Source: JALZAI01 sp038212215 (GTDB taxonomy: Bacteria; Actinomycetota; Actinomycetes; Mycobacteriales; Jatrophihabitantaceae). From it: 26,411 nucleotides of DNA. Within the stretch, counting starts at the first letter, position 1, and the number at the start of each line of letters is the position of its first letter. Position numbers and translations under genes: made by a program. Where the stretch lies: contig JBBQUT010000047.1 of NCBI GenBank assembly GCA_038212215.1, forward strand, positions 1-26,411, given 5' to 3'. Below, in pieces: positions 5,411-13,097 of this stretch. Below the pieces are notes generated by a model. That model had not been told where the DNA came from, did not search any database, and saw nothing but the letters and a program-made list of their open reading frames with translations.

Positions 5411-5827
5411 TCACGCAGGTCGTTTCTGTTGGTCGATGTAGGCGCGGATCACTGACAGTGGTGCGCCGCCGGCGGTGCCGACGAAGTAGCTGCGGGACCA
5501 GAAATGGCCGCCCCACAGGTACTTGGCGATGTGCGCCGGGTATTCCTGGCGGAGCCGGCGGCTGGAGACCCCTTTGAGGGAGTTGACCAGTTTCGACAGC
5601 TGCACCGTCGGCGGGAAGTTGACCAAAAGGTGCACATGGTCGTCCTCACCGTTGAACTCCGACAACTCCACCCCGAAATCGGTGCACACATCCGACATCA
5701 CCTCCCGGCACCTGGTCAGCATCGCATCGGTCAACGCACCCCGCCGATACTTCGTCACGAACACCAAGTGCGCATGACAAGCCCACACCGCATGCCTGCC
5801 AGGCCTTATATCCAATTCTGAACCCAT
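5411..5827 (-). CDS. tnpA: IS200/IS605 TnpA, Y1 HUH transposase
   Basis: A 138-aa single-domain transposase. It cuts and rejoins single-stranded DNA at the IS ends through a covalent phosphotyrosine and recognises the subterminal hairpins. Visible marks are WACHAHLVFVTKYRRG near the start, the HUH motif DDHVHLLV (H64 and H66), LKGVSSRRLR, FWSRSYFVGTAGG, and the catalytic tyrosine in IRAYIDQQ (Y130). Length and order are normal, so it looks intact. The ATG at 5827 lies 7 nt after TAGTAT (5835-5840), suggesting a leaderless transcript. It is divergent from tnpB with 33 bp between them. Confidence 0.95.
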   Translation of the reverse strand: MGSELDIRPGRHAVWACHAHLVFVTKYRRGALTDAMLTRCREVMSDVCTDFGVELSEFNGEDDHVHLLVNFPPTVQLSKLVNSLKGVSSRRLRQEYPAHIAKYLWGGHFWSRSYFVGTAGGAPLSVIRAYIDQQKRPA

Positions 5828-5860
5828 GACACCAATACTACCATCTGGTACAATTGTGGT
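5826..5860 (+). promoter_or_regulatory. tnpB promoter, probably leaderless
   Basis: ATGACA (5826-5831), 17-bp spacer, TACAAT (5849-5854), then 6 nt to the tnpB ATG at 5861. This is close to the sigma-A consensus. The -35 overlaps the tnpA start codon, so the two divergent genes may interfere with each other. Confidence 0.6.
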
Positions 5861-7273
5861 ATGTTCAAGCGGAAGAAGCGGAAGGTCGCGGTCATCGAAC
5901 GCGCCTGGAAATACCGCATCTACCCCACCGAACTCCAACAGTTCGCCATCACCGGGCAGGGGCACACCGCCCGGGCCCTGTGGAATCTGATCCACGACTA
6001 CTACACCTTTCATCACCGCCGCCGGCCCACCGCCAAACAGTTGGCATCGGCGATCCAACAGGGCCGCCGGGACCTGCCCTGGCTCGCCGAACTGCCCGCC
6101 CAGGCGTGCCAACAGATCCAACGCACCTATCTGACGTCGTGGCAACGGTTCTTCGCCGGCACCTGCGGCCGACCCCAGTTCAAATCCCGCACCACCACGC
6201 GGGCCGGCTTCGACGTGCCGCAAGCCCGGGACCTGAACATCACCCGGACCTCCGACAAATGGGCGACGGTCAACATCGCCAAGGTCGGCGTCGTCCGCTA
6301 CCGCAACCACCGTCCGCTACCCGCCGGAGCCGTCGTCTCCGGCGCCCGGATCGTCGCCGACGGCGACCACTGGCAACTGGTACTGCGGCTGACGCTGCCC
6401 CGGCCTACCCCGCTGGCCGTTGATCGGCCCCGCGAAGGCGCCGACCGCGGCACCGCTATCCCGCTGGCCATCTCCGACGGCAACACCTACACCCACGACA
6501 ACTTCCTGACCCCCAGCGAAACCCGGCGGCTTAAACTGGCTGAACACCGCTCCGCCCGGATGCGGCAACAACGGCACCAGTTGCGCGGCAAGCGTTCCCG
6601 CCAGGGCGCCAACGAAATCAAGCAGTACCAGATCCTGGCGACCCTGCGGGCCCGGGCCACCCGACGCCGCGAAGACTGGCAACACCAAACGTCCCGGCAC
6701 CTGGCCCAGGCCTACCAAGGCATGGCGTTCGAGAAACTGAACGTCAAGAACATGACCAGATCAGCGAAAGGAACCGCCGCCGAACCCGGTCGGAACGTCG
6801 CCCAGAAAGCCGGACTCAACCGGACCATTCTGAACGAGGGCTGGTCGGCGCACCTGTGGAAGATCAGCTACAAACTTGATGAGAGCGGAGGTGAAATAGT
6901 CTTCGTCCCCGCGCCCGGCACCTCCCGGACGTGCCACCGCTGCCAGTCCACGGCCCCCGGGCAACGTCAGAACCAAGCGTTGTTCAGCTGCCTCAACCTG
7001 GCCTGCGGATGGACCGGAAACGCCGACTACAACGCCGCCAACAACATCAAACACCGCGCCTACCAGCGCGGCAGCACCACCGCACCAAGCGGTGCCCCGG
7101 CAGAGGGCCTCAAACTCTGCCCGGCCGTGGGACTCACGGACGCTGACTGCCTCGGGTACGAACCGGGGAAACCGAAACCGGCACCACCGGCAACGGGGAT
7201 TGATGCGCCCGCCACCAAGGGGACGCAACGGAGACAGGAAGAAAACACAGCCTTGCTCACGGCCGCATCATGA
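5861..7273 (+). CDS. tnpB: IS605-family TnpB, RNA-guided RuvC nuclease
   Basis: A 470-aa TnpB with a complete RuvC site: D195 (GADRGTA), E291 (FEKLNVKNM) and D389 (GNADYNAANNI). A zinc ribbon lies between the last two motifs (C358, C361, C377, C382, CHRC...C...C). TnpB proteins use an RNA from the IS right end to cut DNA next to a short TAM and thereby help the element persist; they are ancestral to Cas12. The basic start MFKRKKRK and the YRIYPTELQ motif are typical. The last 65 residues are Pro/Thr-rich and their DNA would overlap the guide-RNA scaffold. No frameshift is seen. Confidence 0.95.
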   Translation: MFKRKKRKVAVIERAWKYRIYPTELQQFAITGQGHTARALWNLIHDYYTFHHRRRPTAKQLASAIQQGRRDLPWLAELPAQACQQIQRTYLTSWQRFFAGTCGRPQFKSRTTTRAGFDVPQARDLNITRTSDKWATVNIAKVGVVRYRNHRPLPAGAVVSGARIVADGDHWQLVLRLTLPRPTPLAVDRPREGADRGTAIPLAISDGNTYTHDNFLTPSETRRLKLAEHRSARMRQQRHQLRGKRSRQGANEIKQYQILATLRARATRRREDWQHQTSRHLAQAYQGMAFEKLNVKNMTRSAKGTAAEPGRNVAQKAGLNRTILNEGWSAHLWKISYKLDESGGEIVFVPAPGTSRTCHRCQSTAPGQRQNQALFSCLNLACGWTGNADYNAANNIKHRAYQRGSTTAPSGAPAEGLKLCPAVGLTDADCLGYEPGKPKPAPPATGIDAPATKGTQRRQEENTALLTAAS

Positions 7274-7336
7274 CCGTCAGGAACGCTGGAAGCCACCCCG
7301 TTCACGGGGTGGTAGTTCACCGGCTCGCCATCCCAG
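7200..7336 (+). ncRNA. Candidate omegaRNA (reRNA) region of TnpB
   Basis: In related elements the guide RNA comes from the tnpB 3' end plus the right end and runs into flanking DNA. Here that would be the last part of tnpB, the right-end hairpin, and about 16 nt beyond 7320 as guide (CGGCTCGCCATCCCAG). The 5' limit is a guess and the call rests on family knowledge, not on a visible promoter. Confidence 0.35.
7293..7312. repeat. IS right-end hairpin
   Basis: CCACCCCG-TTCA-CGGGGTGG, a perfect 8-bp stem with the same TTCA tetraloop as the left-end hairpin but a different stem sequence. It is followed by TAGTTCAC, the proposed right cleavage site. Confidence 0.75.
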
Positions 7337-7341
7337 CGAGC

Positions 7342-7512
7342 ATGCCCGCCCCGATCTCCGTCACCACGTACGGCGCGCCCGGCGCGCACACCGTGTCGGG
7401 AATCATCGCGGCCAGCGTGTCCGGCCGGACGGTTCGCCTGTCGCTGCCGCCCGGCACCGTCGTGGTCGTATCCCCCCAGCGGGCCGCCGCTACCGCCCCA
7501 GTGGCCGCCTGA
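7342..7512 (+). CDS. Small hypothetical protein (56 aa), possibly the 3' part of a cut gene
   Basis: Reads MPAPISVTTYGAPGAHTV and then a beta-rich stretch, SGRTVRLSLPPGTVVVVSPQ. Third positions are almost all G or C. The frame is open leftwards through 7321 into the IS, so it may be the tail of the gene interrupted by the IS rather than a complete gene. No strong ribosome site precedes ATG 7342. Its stop overlaps the next start (TGATG). A competing minus-strand frame here has no plausible start. Confidence 0.45.
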   Translation: MPAPISVTTYGAPGAHTVSGIIAASVSGRTVRLSLPPGTVVVVSPQRAAATAPVAA

Positions 7513-7688
7513 TGGGCACGGCCACTGGGCTCCGCCGCAAGGCCACGCGGTATGCCGTCCGCCACGGCAGCCGCTACGCCGGCCACGACAGCCGGGTATG
7601 TCGCTTGGTCGCATTCGGCTGCGGCCGCTGCGGTGAACGCGCTGCCCTTTACAGCGCCCGCGTCGGCTGCGGCGTCCAGAACACCTGA
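7512..7688 (+). CDS. Small basic Cys-containing protein (58 aa)
   Basis: Begins MGTATGLRRKATRYAVRHG, with a central FGCGRCGERAALYS and a late GCG, so a small zinc-binding knot is possible. Nearly every codon ends in G or C. Its ATG overlaps the preceding stop, and its 3' end converges with the last 40 bp of the FtsK-like gene. No family is recognised. With the 7342 gene it looks like the remaining tail of the repressor-side plus-strand operon. Confidence 0.45.
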   Translation: MGTATGLRRKATRYAVRHGSRYAGHDSRVCRLVAFGCGRCGERAALYSARVGCGVQNT

Positions 7689-8665
7689 GCCTCGGTCGGG
7701 GTCCGGTCGCCCACGTCCACCGTGCACCGGCCCTTGACTCCGTGGGGCACGCCCCTCCCGGCCTTCGAATCGCCGAAGATCATGCGGGCGTCGGTGTCGT
7801 CTTTCATCGGACCGCAGGCGATCCGCGCCCCGAAGTTCGACCGCACCGCACCCTCCATGATCTTGGCGTCGGGGCGCTGGATGCCTGCGACCTGATGCAT
7901 CCGCGACGCCCGACCCAGCCGCACCAGCGACTCCCACTTCTCCACCACCGGATGCGTCGTGCCGGTCGCACCCTTCTCCTTGTTCCGCCGCCACCACTGG
8001 TTCACCAGATCGAAGAACTCGTGCAGCTCGTCAATGACGATGAGCACCGGCGGGAACACGTCCAGCGGCACCTCGTCCGGCGTCCAGTCGTTCTCCCGCA
8101 GCAGCCCGTTGCGCCGATCCATCTCGGCCCACAACGACTCGATGGCCTCGATCATCTGCGGCACTTCGTAGGCGACCGACTCCACCTGCGGGTCGTGCCG
8201 CCACCGGTTCAGCTCGAACTGCTTCGGGTCAATGAGGTGGGCGAGGAACCCGGCGTCGAGTGCCTCGCGGATCACCGTGTCAATGGTCCGGGTCTTGCCC
8301 GACCCGGTCTCGCCGACGACGAGAACATGAGGTGTGAGCCGCAGATCCACGACGGCCGCACCCGCCCCGGTCACCCCGAACCGCAGCTCATGCCACGGCA
8401 GATCAGCCGGTCGCGGGGGGCGATCGATCCGCTTGGGCAGCGTCCCCGGCACTTCCGGTTCTGGTCTGGCCGGAGATTGCTCGCGCCATTCGCGCCAGGA
8501 CTGCGCCCCGGCTGCGGCGACCGCGGGGAGCATGACGAACGTGGTGAGGATCGCCCAATGCAGCTGCCACATCCGGGCCGGACCGACCAGCAGCAGCAGC
8601 CCAGCCAGGGCGAGGATCAGCAGCCCGGCGGTGATCTGAGCGGCCTGCCGTCGTCTGTCGATCAT
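7649..8665 (-). CDS. FtsK/SpoIIIE (TraB-like) DNA translocase, conjugative coupling ATPase
   Basis: A 338-aa membrane ATPase. Two N-terminal membrane segments (residues about 11-29 and 38-54) are followed by an FtsK motor domain: Walker A GETGSGKT (118-125), DPKQFEL (146-152), Walker B VLIVIDEL (207-214), and GIQRPDAKIMEGAVRSNFG (261-279), the family's arginine and sensor motif. In Streptomyces elements a related protein (TraB) alone moves double-stranded DNA between hyphae. In T4SS elements the equivalent is the coupling protein. Here it sits downstream of a VirB-like set, so either mode is possible. ATG 8665 is chosen because the first membrane segment follows directly; no clear ribosome site is seen. 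The gamma (KOPS-reading) domain appears to be absent. Confidence 0.9.
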   Translation of the reverse strand: MIDRRRQAAQITAGLLILALAGLLLLVGPARMWQLHWAILTTFVMLPAVAAAGAQSWREWREQSPARPEPEVPGTLPKRIDRPPRPADLPWHELRFGVTGAGAAVVDLRLTPHVLVVGETGSGKTRTIDTVIREALDAGFLAHLIDPKQFELNRWRHDPQVESVAYEVPQMIEAIESLWAEMDRRNGLLRENDWTPDEVPLDVFPPVLIVIDELHEFFDLVNQWWRRNKEKGATGTTHPVVEKWESLVRLGRASRMHQVAGIQRPDAKIMEGAVRSNFGARIACGPMKDDTDARMIFGDSKAGRGVPHGVKGRCTVDVGDRTPTEAQVFWTPQPTRAL

Positions 8666-8941
8666 CCCAAAATCCAAGGTCCGACCGCCGCCACCGAACG
8701 GCGCGTAACAGCCTCGGGCACGGCCTGCGGGCGCGTGGTGCAACGCTCTGAGCAGGCCGTTTGGGGAGGGGTGTTATGCTCGGCGACAGCGCAGCGTAGC
8801 AAGTAGACGCCGAGGTAAAACAACCGGGACAGAACCGGACAGACACCCGTGCGGGAGCGCAGGCGTAGACCAGCCGAGAGGGTCTTGATCGGGGCTAGTT
8901 GCGTGCCGGGTGCGGGTGACCGGAAGGCGCCCGGCGCGGCG
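8666..8941. other. Non-coding region upstream of the FtsK-like gene
   Basis: No convincing gene on either strand. It holds two imperfect direct repeats, AACCGGGACAGA (8822-8833) and AACCGGACAGA (8833-8843), and a TATGCT (8775-8780) that could be a plus-strand -10. Possible minus-strand promoter boxes (TTGTTT, TACGCT) are poorly spaced. By position it could contain the FtsK promoter or a cis site for transfer such as clt or oriT, but no known motif is visible. Confidence 0.4.
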
Positions 8942-9250
8942 TCAGAACCTAACCTGGCCGCTCTCGATCCACACGTCCTGCAGTGGCCAGTGATGTACGT
9001 CGTACGGGCGGACAGCGTGTCCGTCGAAGCGGGCCTTGTACCAGCGGGACTCGGCGCAGACCGGGACGACGGGCCGGCCGTCCCGTCCGAGTGCGGCCTC
9101 GCCGGTGGCGCGGTAATCGGTCCACCAGCCGTCGGCGGTGGCGATGATGACCCGCCGCCCGGTGAGCGTCCCAGTCCATCCGAGTGCCGGTGCCGGGTCG
9201 TGGGATGGGGGCACGCCGAGGCCTGGCCACCGGGTCTGGCGGGTCTCCAT
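8942..9250 (-). CDS. Hypothetical protein of the transfer operon (102 aa)
   Basis: Begins METRQTRWPGLGVPPSH and is rich in Trp and Arg. A central part (LTGRRVIIATADGWWTDYRATGE, read as strands) and an end with YDVHHWPLQDVWIESG suggest a small beta-barrel-like fold. It has no cysteine pairs or membrane segment, so it is probably cytoplasmic. It is 10 bp downstream of the 9261-9527 gene and is the last gene before the non-coding region. A TAGCCT box 7 nt before the ATG could give an internal leaderless promoter. No family recognised. Confidence 0.6.
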   Translation of the reverse strand: METRQTRWPGLGVPPSHDPAPALGWTGTLTGRRVIIATADGWWTDYRATGEAALGRDGRPVVPVCAESRWYKARFDGHAVRPYDVHHWPLQDVWIESGQVRF

Positions 9251-9260
9251 GCGGTCAAGG

Positions 9261-9527
9261 CTACCGCCCGCCGTTGCGGAGGTTGTGATCGCGCACGGCC
9301 TGCCGGATCTTCGACTCGGTGGCCTGCCCGTTGAGTCGGCGGGCTAGTTCGGCGGGTGTGATCCCGGCGTTGACGGCGGCGTGAATCGCGGCGTCTCGTC
9401 GGTCGCGGGCGTCCTCCAGTCGGTGATGCAGGTCGGCGATCCGACGGAGCGTGGTGCGCACCGCGGTGATGAGGGAGTCCAGGGTCGGGGCGGTCACGGT
9501 GGCTCCCGTTGGTATGGCGGTGGTCAC
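9261..9527 (-). CDS. Small helical protein with HTH-like end (88 aa)
   Basis: After a short Thr-rich start, residues about 17-50 form a long charged helix (VRTTLRRIADLHHRLEDARD), likely a coiled coil. This is followed by AGITPAELARRLNGQ, which resembles a helix-turn-helix. The GTG start at 9527 overlaps the stop of the large hydrolase (GTGA). It may be a regulator or a structural accessory of the transfer genes. The HTH is suggestive only. Confidence 0.6.
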   Translation of the reverse strand: MTTAIPTGATVTAPTLDSLITAVRTTLRRIADLHHRLEDARDRRDAAIHAAVNAGITPAELARRLNGQATESKIRQAVRDHNLRNGGR

Positions 9528-11329
9528 GACGGCCTGCCGAATGTAACCCCGGAGCGGTGGTAGGGGATCGTCTTTGAGACGTCCCCGGTGTGAGGCTCTT
9601 CGACGGCCAGCCCGGGGTCCCCGGGCGTGACGACGATCATGACATGCCCAGGGCCGCCGGGGCCGAACTCGGAGAACAGGAGATCGCCACTCTTCTCTTG
9701 TCCCGCCGCAACCCCGGGGAGGGCGGCGTACTGCGCGGCGGCTGTCCGCGGGATGGAGATGCCAGCCCCGAACCAGACCGCGGCCGAGGAGAACCCGGAG
9801 CAGTCGGAGGGCACCTTCTGATCAGCCGGACCGGAGCCACGCCCACAGCTTGGGACGCCCGGATAGCAGCCCCCCCACAGGTACGGAATGCCGAGGTGCC
9901 CGAGGGCCCAGGTGACCGCACCTGACCCGCCGGTGTCCGCCCCCACTGTCTCCGGCTGGCATGCTGCGGTGTCCGCCACAGGCACGATCGAGGAGTCGCC
10001 GGAGTGCCGGGCGTAGATCGCTTCGGCCTGCGTCACCCGGACGGGCTGTAGTCCTCCGGCGTGGCGTTCGTAGAGGGTTTCGAATGCGACGGCAGCCTCG
10101 GTGACGGTGGTGGCGCCGGCTAGGGCGAGCCCGGCTGCGCGTTCGCTCCCGGTGGTCAGCTGCTCGGTGAGCGCCGCGGACTCACTGGCGATCGACGGGG
10201 GCTGACCGTGGAGCAGCGGGATCAGCTTGGCCCCGGGCGTCCACTGGACGAGCCCGTAGCCGCCGGAGCCAGCGTCGGCCGGGTTGGTTGATTCTCCGCC
10301 ACCCTGAACGATCAGCGGGTTGAAACCGGATTCGCTCTGCATGTTGCCCATGATCCCGGCGGCCTGGATCGGTGCCCATGTCTGCCGCAGCGCGTCCCAC
10401 ACCTGTTGCTCGCCGACGTTCGGCGTGTACGCCACGGGCACGGCGTTCGGCGTGGTCGGTGTCCCCGACGATGCCCCGGCCCACGCTCGTAACGCGGGCA
10501 CAGCATCAGCGCCGATGACGAAGTCTCGGGCGTCGTACCAAAGGGTCGCCCGCAGCTCCGGCCACGACGTCGCGGTGGCCTGCGCCGCGGTGATCCACGC
10601 CGGACGGCCGGACTGTGCGCTCATGCCGACTTCGGCGACGATCGCAGGCTTGCCGTGGGCGACTGCGAACGTGTGCATCCCGGCGAACACCTCGGCGAAG
10701 CTGCGCCCCGCGCCCGGTCGCACGCCCTGCCAGTTGTAACCGTCCGCCGCAACCACGTTGATCATGTCGTCGCCCGGGTAGTAGGACGCGGCCCTCGTCC
10801 CACCGTTGTTGAACGAGTCGGCCATCATGATCCAGGTCCATTGGACGTTCGTGACCCCGGCCGCTCGGTACACCTCGACGTAGTGCCGCCAGGCCGCGAC
10901 GTAGCTGGCCGGGCTGCCCGCGGCAGGGTCGTTCTCCGGCTCATGGTGGAACGCCAGATAGACAGTGCCAGGCAGCCTGGCGACCTCGGCAGCCTGCCGG
11001 CGGATCTGCGCGTCCTGCGCGCCGGATGCGATCGCGGCCCAGCTGGTGCCCGAGCTGTTGATGGAGAGCACGGTGGTGTGTCCGGCGACGGGCGTGACGG
11101 GGGAGGTCCATGACGGCACGTAGTCACGGGACCAGGCGAGCGGCGTCCCGAGCTTCGACTCGGCGTCGGCGACCTGGGAGCTGCCGAACTGGCCAGTGCT
11201 GCCGGCGGTTGGGTCGCACGCCGACGCAGTCCCGCCGAACCCGCCAGTGAGCATCATCGCCAGGATGACGACGACAAACATCACCCCGGCGAGCATTGCG
11301 ACCACCCCGCCGGCCAGTACCTTACGCAT
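9524..11329 (-). CDS. Three-domain wall hydrolase: GH26-like + lysozyme-like + NlpC/P60 (VirB1 role)
   Basis: A 601-aa exported protein. Residues 1-37 are a membrane anchor or signal. Residues about 45-285 form a clan GH-A, GH26-like glycosidase with FHHEPEND (127-134, acid/base E130), YYPGDDMI, ADGYNW and VAEVG (nucleophile E233). Residues about 305-440 are a phage-tail-lysozyme or transglycosylase-like domain (MGNMQSESGFNP, catalytic E333; GYGLVQWTPG). Residues about 465-601 are an NlpC/P60 peptidase: C510 in PSDCSGF, H562 in GPGHVMIV, and a later His. T4SS elements use a VirB1-like hydrolase to open peptidoglycan, and the last two domains are standard for that in Gram-positive ICEs. The GH26-like addition is not. 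The gene overlaps the VirB6-like gene by 8 bp. Confidence 0.85.
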   Translation of the reverse strand: MRKVLAGGVVAMLAGVMFVVVILAMMLTGGFGGTASACDPTAGSTGQFGSSQVADAESKLGTPLAWSRDYVPSWTSPVTPVAGHTTVLSINSSGTSWAAIASGAQDAQIRRQAAEVARLPGTVYLAFHHEPENDPAAGSPASYVAAWRHYVEVYRAAGVTNVQWTWIMMADSFNNGGTRAASYYPGDDMINVVAADGYNWQGVRPGAGRSFAEVFAGMHTFAVAHGKPAIVAEVGMSAQSGRPAWITAAQATATSWPELRATLWYDARDFVIGADAVPALRAWAGASSGTPTTPNAVPVAYTPNVGEQQVWDALRQTWAPIQAAGIMGNMQSESGFNPLIVQGGGESTNPADAGSGGYGLVQWTPGAKLIPLLHGQPPSIASESAALTEQLTTGSERAAGLALAGATTVTEAAVAFETLYERHAGGLQPVRVTQAEAIYARHSGDSSIVPVADTAACQPETVGADTGGSGAVTWALGHLGIPYLWGGCYPGVPSCGRGSGPADQKVPSDCSGFSSAAVWFGAGISIPRTAAAQYAALPGVAAGQEKSGDLLFSEFGPGGPGHVMIVVTPGDPGLAVEEPHTGDVSKTIPYHRSGVTFGRPS

Positions 11330-13097
11330 CGGCCGTGTCGCGGGGCGCCTCCGTCGGCGAGCTGGGGCGGTAAATTCCGTACGCGCCGGACTCGTCCTGG
11401 GGCGTCTCGCGGAGCCCTTCGGGGGCGTTGCCGTGCGACCACTCGCCGGTCGCATGATCCGGTGATGGATCGACAGGGAGGGCACGCGCCTCGGCGCGTG
11501 GCGCCTCCACGGCGCCCGCAGGTTCCGGTCGCGACCGCTCCGCCCACATCTCGGCGCGCACCGGCCCAGTCGTAGGCTCATCCGACTGATGGCCGGCGGC
11601 CTTCGCCGCCGCACCGGCACCGGCGAACCCGCCGGCGGCCACGCCGATCCCAACCCCCACCGCGTCCTTCAGCAGCGAGCGGGTGCCTTCGCGGTCCCAC
11701 GGCTCCCGGCTGGAATGCTCCCCGAATTTCATCCGCGATTTTGGCAACTTCCGGTGTGGCTTGAGCACTCGCCAGAGCACGACCTGCACAACGGCGCAAA
11801 GGATCAGCCGCAGCGGACCAGGCAGCGGCGTAGCTGGGTCGAGGATCGTCCCGACGACGAGCAGGTCAACCATCGCCCCGATGAAGAAAGCGACACCGTT
11901 GAGCACAGCCCACCCGGCGGTCGCCAGCGCCCCAGTGAACACGCCGCGAGTTTTCGGGAAGATGCCGATGGCACCGATGAGTGGGATGACCATGACAAGG
12001 ACCCGACCGGCGAGAAACGCGAAGATCAGCAGCAGGCAGGCGACCATCAGGAACAGCATCGCTGCGCATCCACCGACGGTGGTGAGCCCGGCAGCAGCGA
12101 GTCGCTGCATTCCGTCCTCACCTTTCAGCACGTCGTAGGCGGATTGGTCTTCGTCGTGGACTTTCCCGGCGGCGTCGGTGAACGCCTTTCCCTTCTCGTC
12201 GGTGATCTTCTTAGCGGCGTCCCCACCGGCTTTGATCGTCGTGGCCTCGGCGAGCGTGTAGTGCGTGGCGTCCCACAGCCGCGCCCCATACTTCTGCGCG
12301 ACCGCGCAGGTCTCCGGGGTGCAGCCTAATTCGCCGTTCAGCCACTGGCTGTAGTAGACGGATGAGTAGATGGCGCCGATGGACGCGACGGCGGGGTCGG
12401 TCTGTGATGACCCCGCGGTGGTGGTTTGCGCGGCGATGCCGGCGGCTGAGCCGATCCCATCATCGAACAGATGCCCGGCAGCGACCGGCCACGTCATGAT
12501 CGACAGGGTTGCGGAGATGATGACGACAGCTCCGCCGAGCGCGACGAACACCCGCCGCAACGCCCAGCGGTACGACATCCACAGGATGAGTAGCCCTGTG
12601 AGCGCGACGGCGATCGGCGCCCACTGCGTGAACACCGGCGCGAGTATCGCGATCGCACGTTCGATGAGCGGGTCGAGTGCCGCCAGCCACGTCGGGTGGA
12701 GAGATGCGTCGAGGAGTGTTGATGCGATGGCGCCTTGGGCGAGGTTCCAGGTTTGGATCAGGTTGGCGATAAACCCGCCTGCGTTGGTCGCGATCGACGT
12801 GGCGCCGCCCGTCGCGGATGATGTGCAGCCCTGGTCGTAAGCAGACCAGCCGAACGACGACCATCCGTAGATCGCGTAGAAGTCGGCCGGCTTCGGATCA
12901 GGCGGTACCACGGCGTTGTGGACGGGCGGCGCCAGCCAGCCGGCGAACCCGCGGCCGGGGACGGCCGGCGTGGGTGCCGTCTTGCAGTCGGGGACGCCGG
13001 GGAACGCAGTCACGGCCACGGGGGATGCCTGCGCTGCTGCCGCACCGGTGATGCTGAACGCGGCGGCGAGTAGCAAGACAGCGAACATGCGCCTCAC
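11322..13097 (-). CDS. VirB6/TrbL-like polytopic membrane protein of the transfer channel
   Basis: A 591-aa protein. It has a signal-like N-terminus (about residues 1-24), then an extracellular Pro/Trp-rich part, and several membrane segments. The clearest are IAVALTGLLILWM, VALGGAVVIISATL, AMLFLMVACLLLIFAFLAG, VLVMVIPLIGAIGIF and GVAFFIGAMVDLLVVG. A long polar C-terminal tail rich in Pro, Glu and Ala probably lies in the cytoplasm. The size, membrane pattern and place between VirB4 and the wall hydrolase match TrbL/VirB6-type channel components of actinobacterial conjugative elements. The GTG start overlaps the VirB4 stop (GTGA). Assignment is by topology and context more than by motif. Confidence 0.8.
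   Translation of the reverse strand: MRRMFAVLLLAAAFSITGAAAAQASPVAVTAFPGVPDCKTAPTPAVPGRGFAGWLAPPVHNAVVPPDPKPADFYAIYGWSSFGWSAYDQGCTSSATGGATSIATNAGGFIANLIQTWNLAQGAIASTLLDASLHPTWLAALDPLIERAIAILAPVFTQWAPIAVALTGLLILWMSYRWALRRVFVALGGAVVIISATLSIMTWPVAAGHLFDDGIGSAAGIAAQTTTAGSSQTDPAVASIGAIYSSVYYSQWLNGELGCTPETCAVAQKYGARLWDATHYTLAEATTIKAGGDAAKKITDEKGKAFTDAAGKVHDEDQSAYDVLKGEDGMQRLAAAGLTTVGGCAAMLFLMVACLLLIFAFLAGRVLVMVIPLIGAIGIFPKTRGVFTGALATAGWAVLNGVAFFIGAMVDLLVVGTILDPATPLPGPLRLILCAVVQVVLWRVLKPHRKLPKSRMKFGEHSSREPWDREGTRSLLKDAVGVGIGVAAGGFAGAGAAAKAAGHQSDEPTTGPVRAEMWAERSRPEPAGAVEAPRAEARALPVDPSPDHATGEWSHGNAPEGLRETPQDESGAYGIYRPSSPTEAPRDTADA

Larger units (their letters stand above)
5347..7320. mobile_element. 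IS200/IS605-family element with tnpA and tnpB
   Basis: Divergent tnpA (minus) and tnpB (plus) are flanked by subterminal hairpins, as in IS605-type elements that move as single strands without terminal inverted repeats or target duplication. Ends are inferred: the left break after TTCTAC (5346) and the right end at GTTCAC (7320) would resemble the near-identical cleavage tetra- or pentanucleotides of this family. They put the hairpins 20 nt and 8 nt inside. The resulting 1974 bp is a normal size. Both genes keep all catalytic residues, so the element may be active. Confidence 0.8.

Noticed and set aside
7317..7997. Minus-strand 226-aa frame past the end of the FtsK-like gene
   Set aside because: More than half lies inside the motor gene in another frame, and the remainder has no start with a ribosome site.
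8849..9334. Plus-strand 161-aa frame
   Set aside because: It lies opposite two minus-strand genes that fit the operon, and it is Arg/Gly/Pro-rich as expected for a GC shadow.
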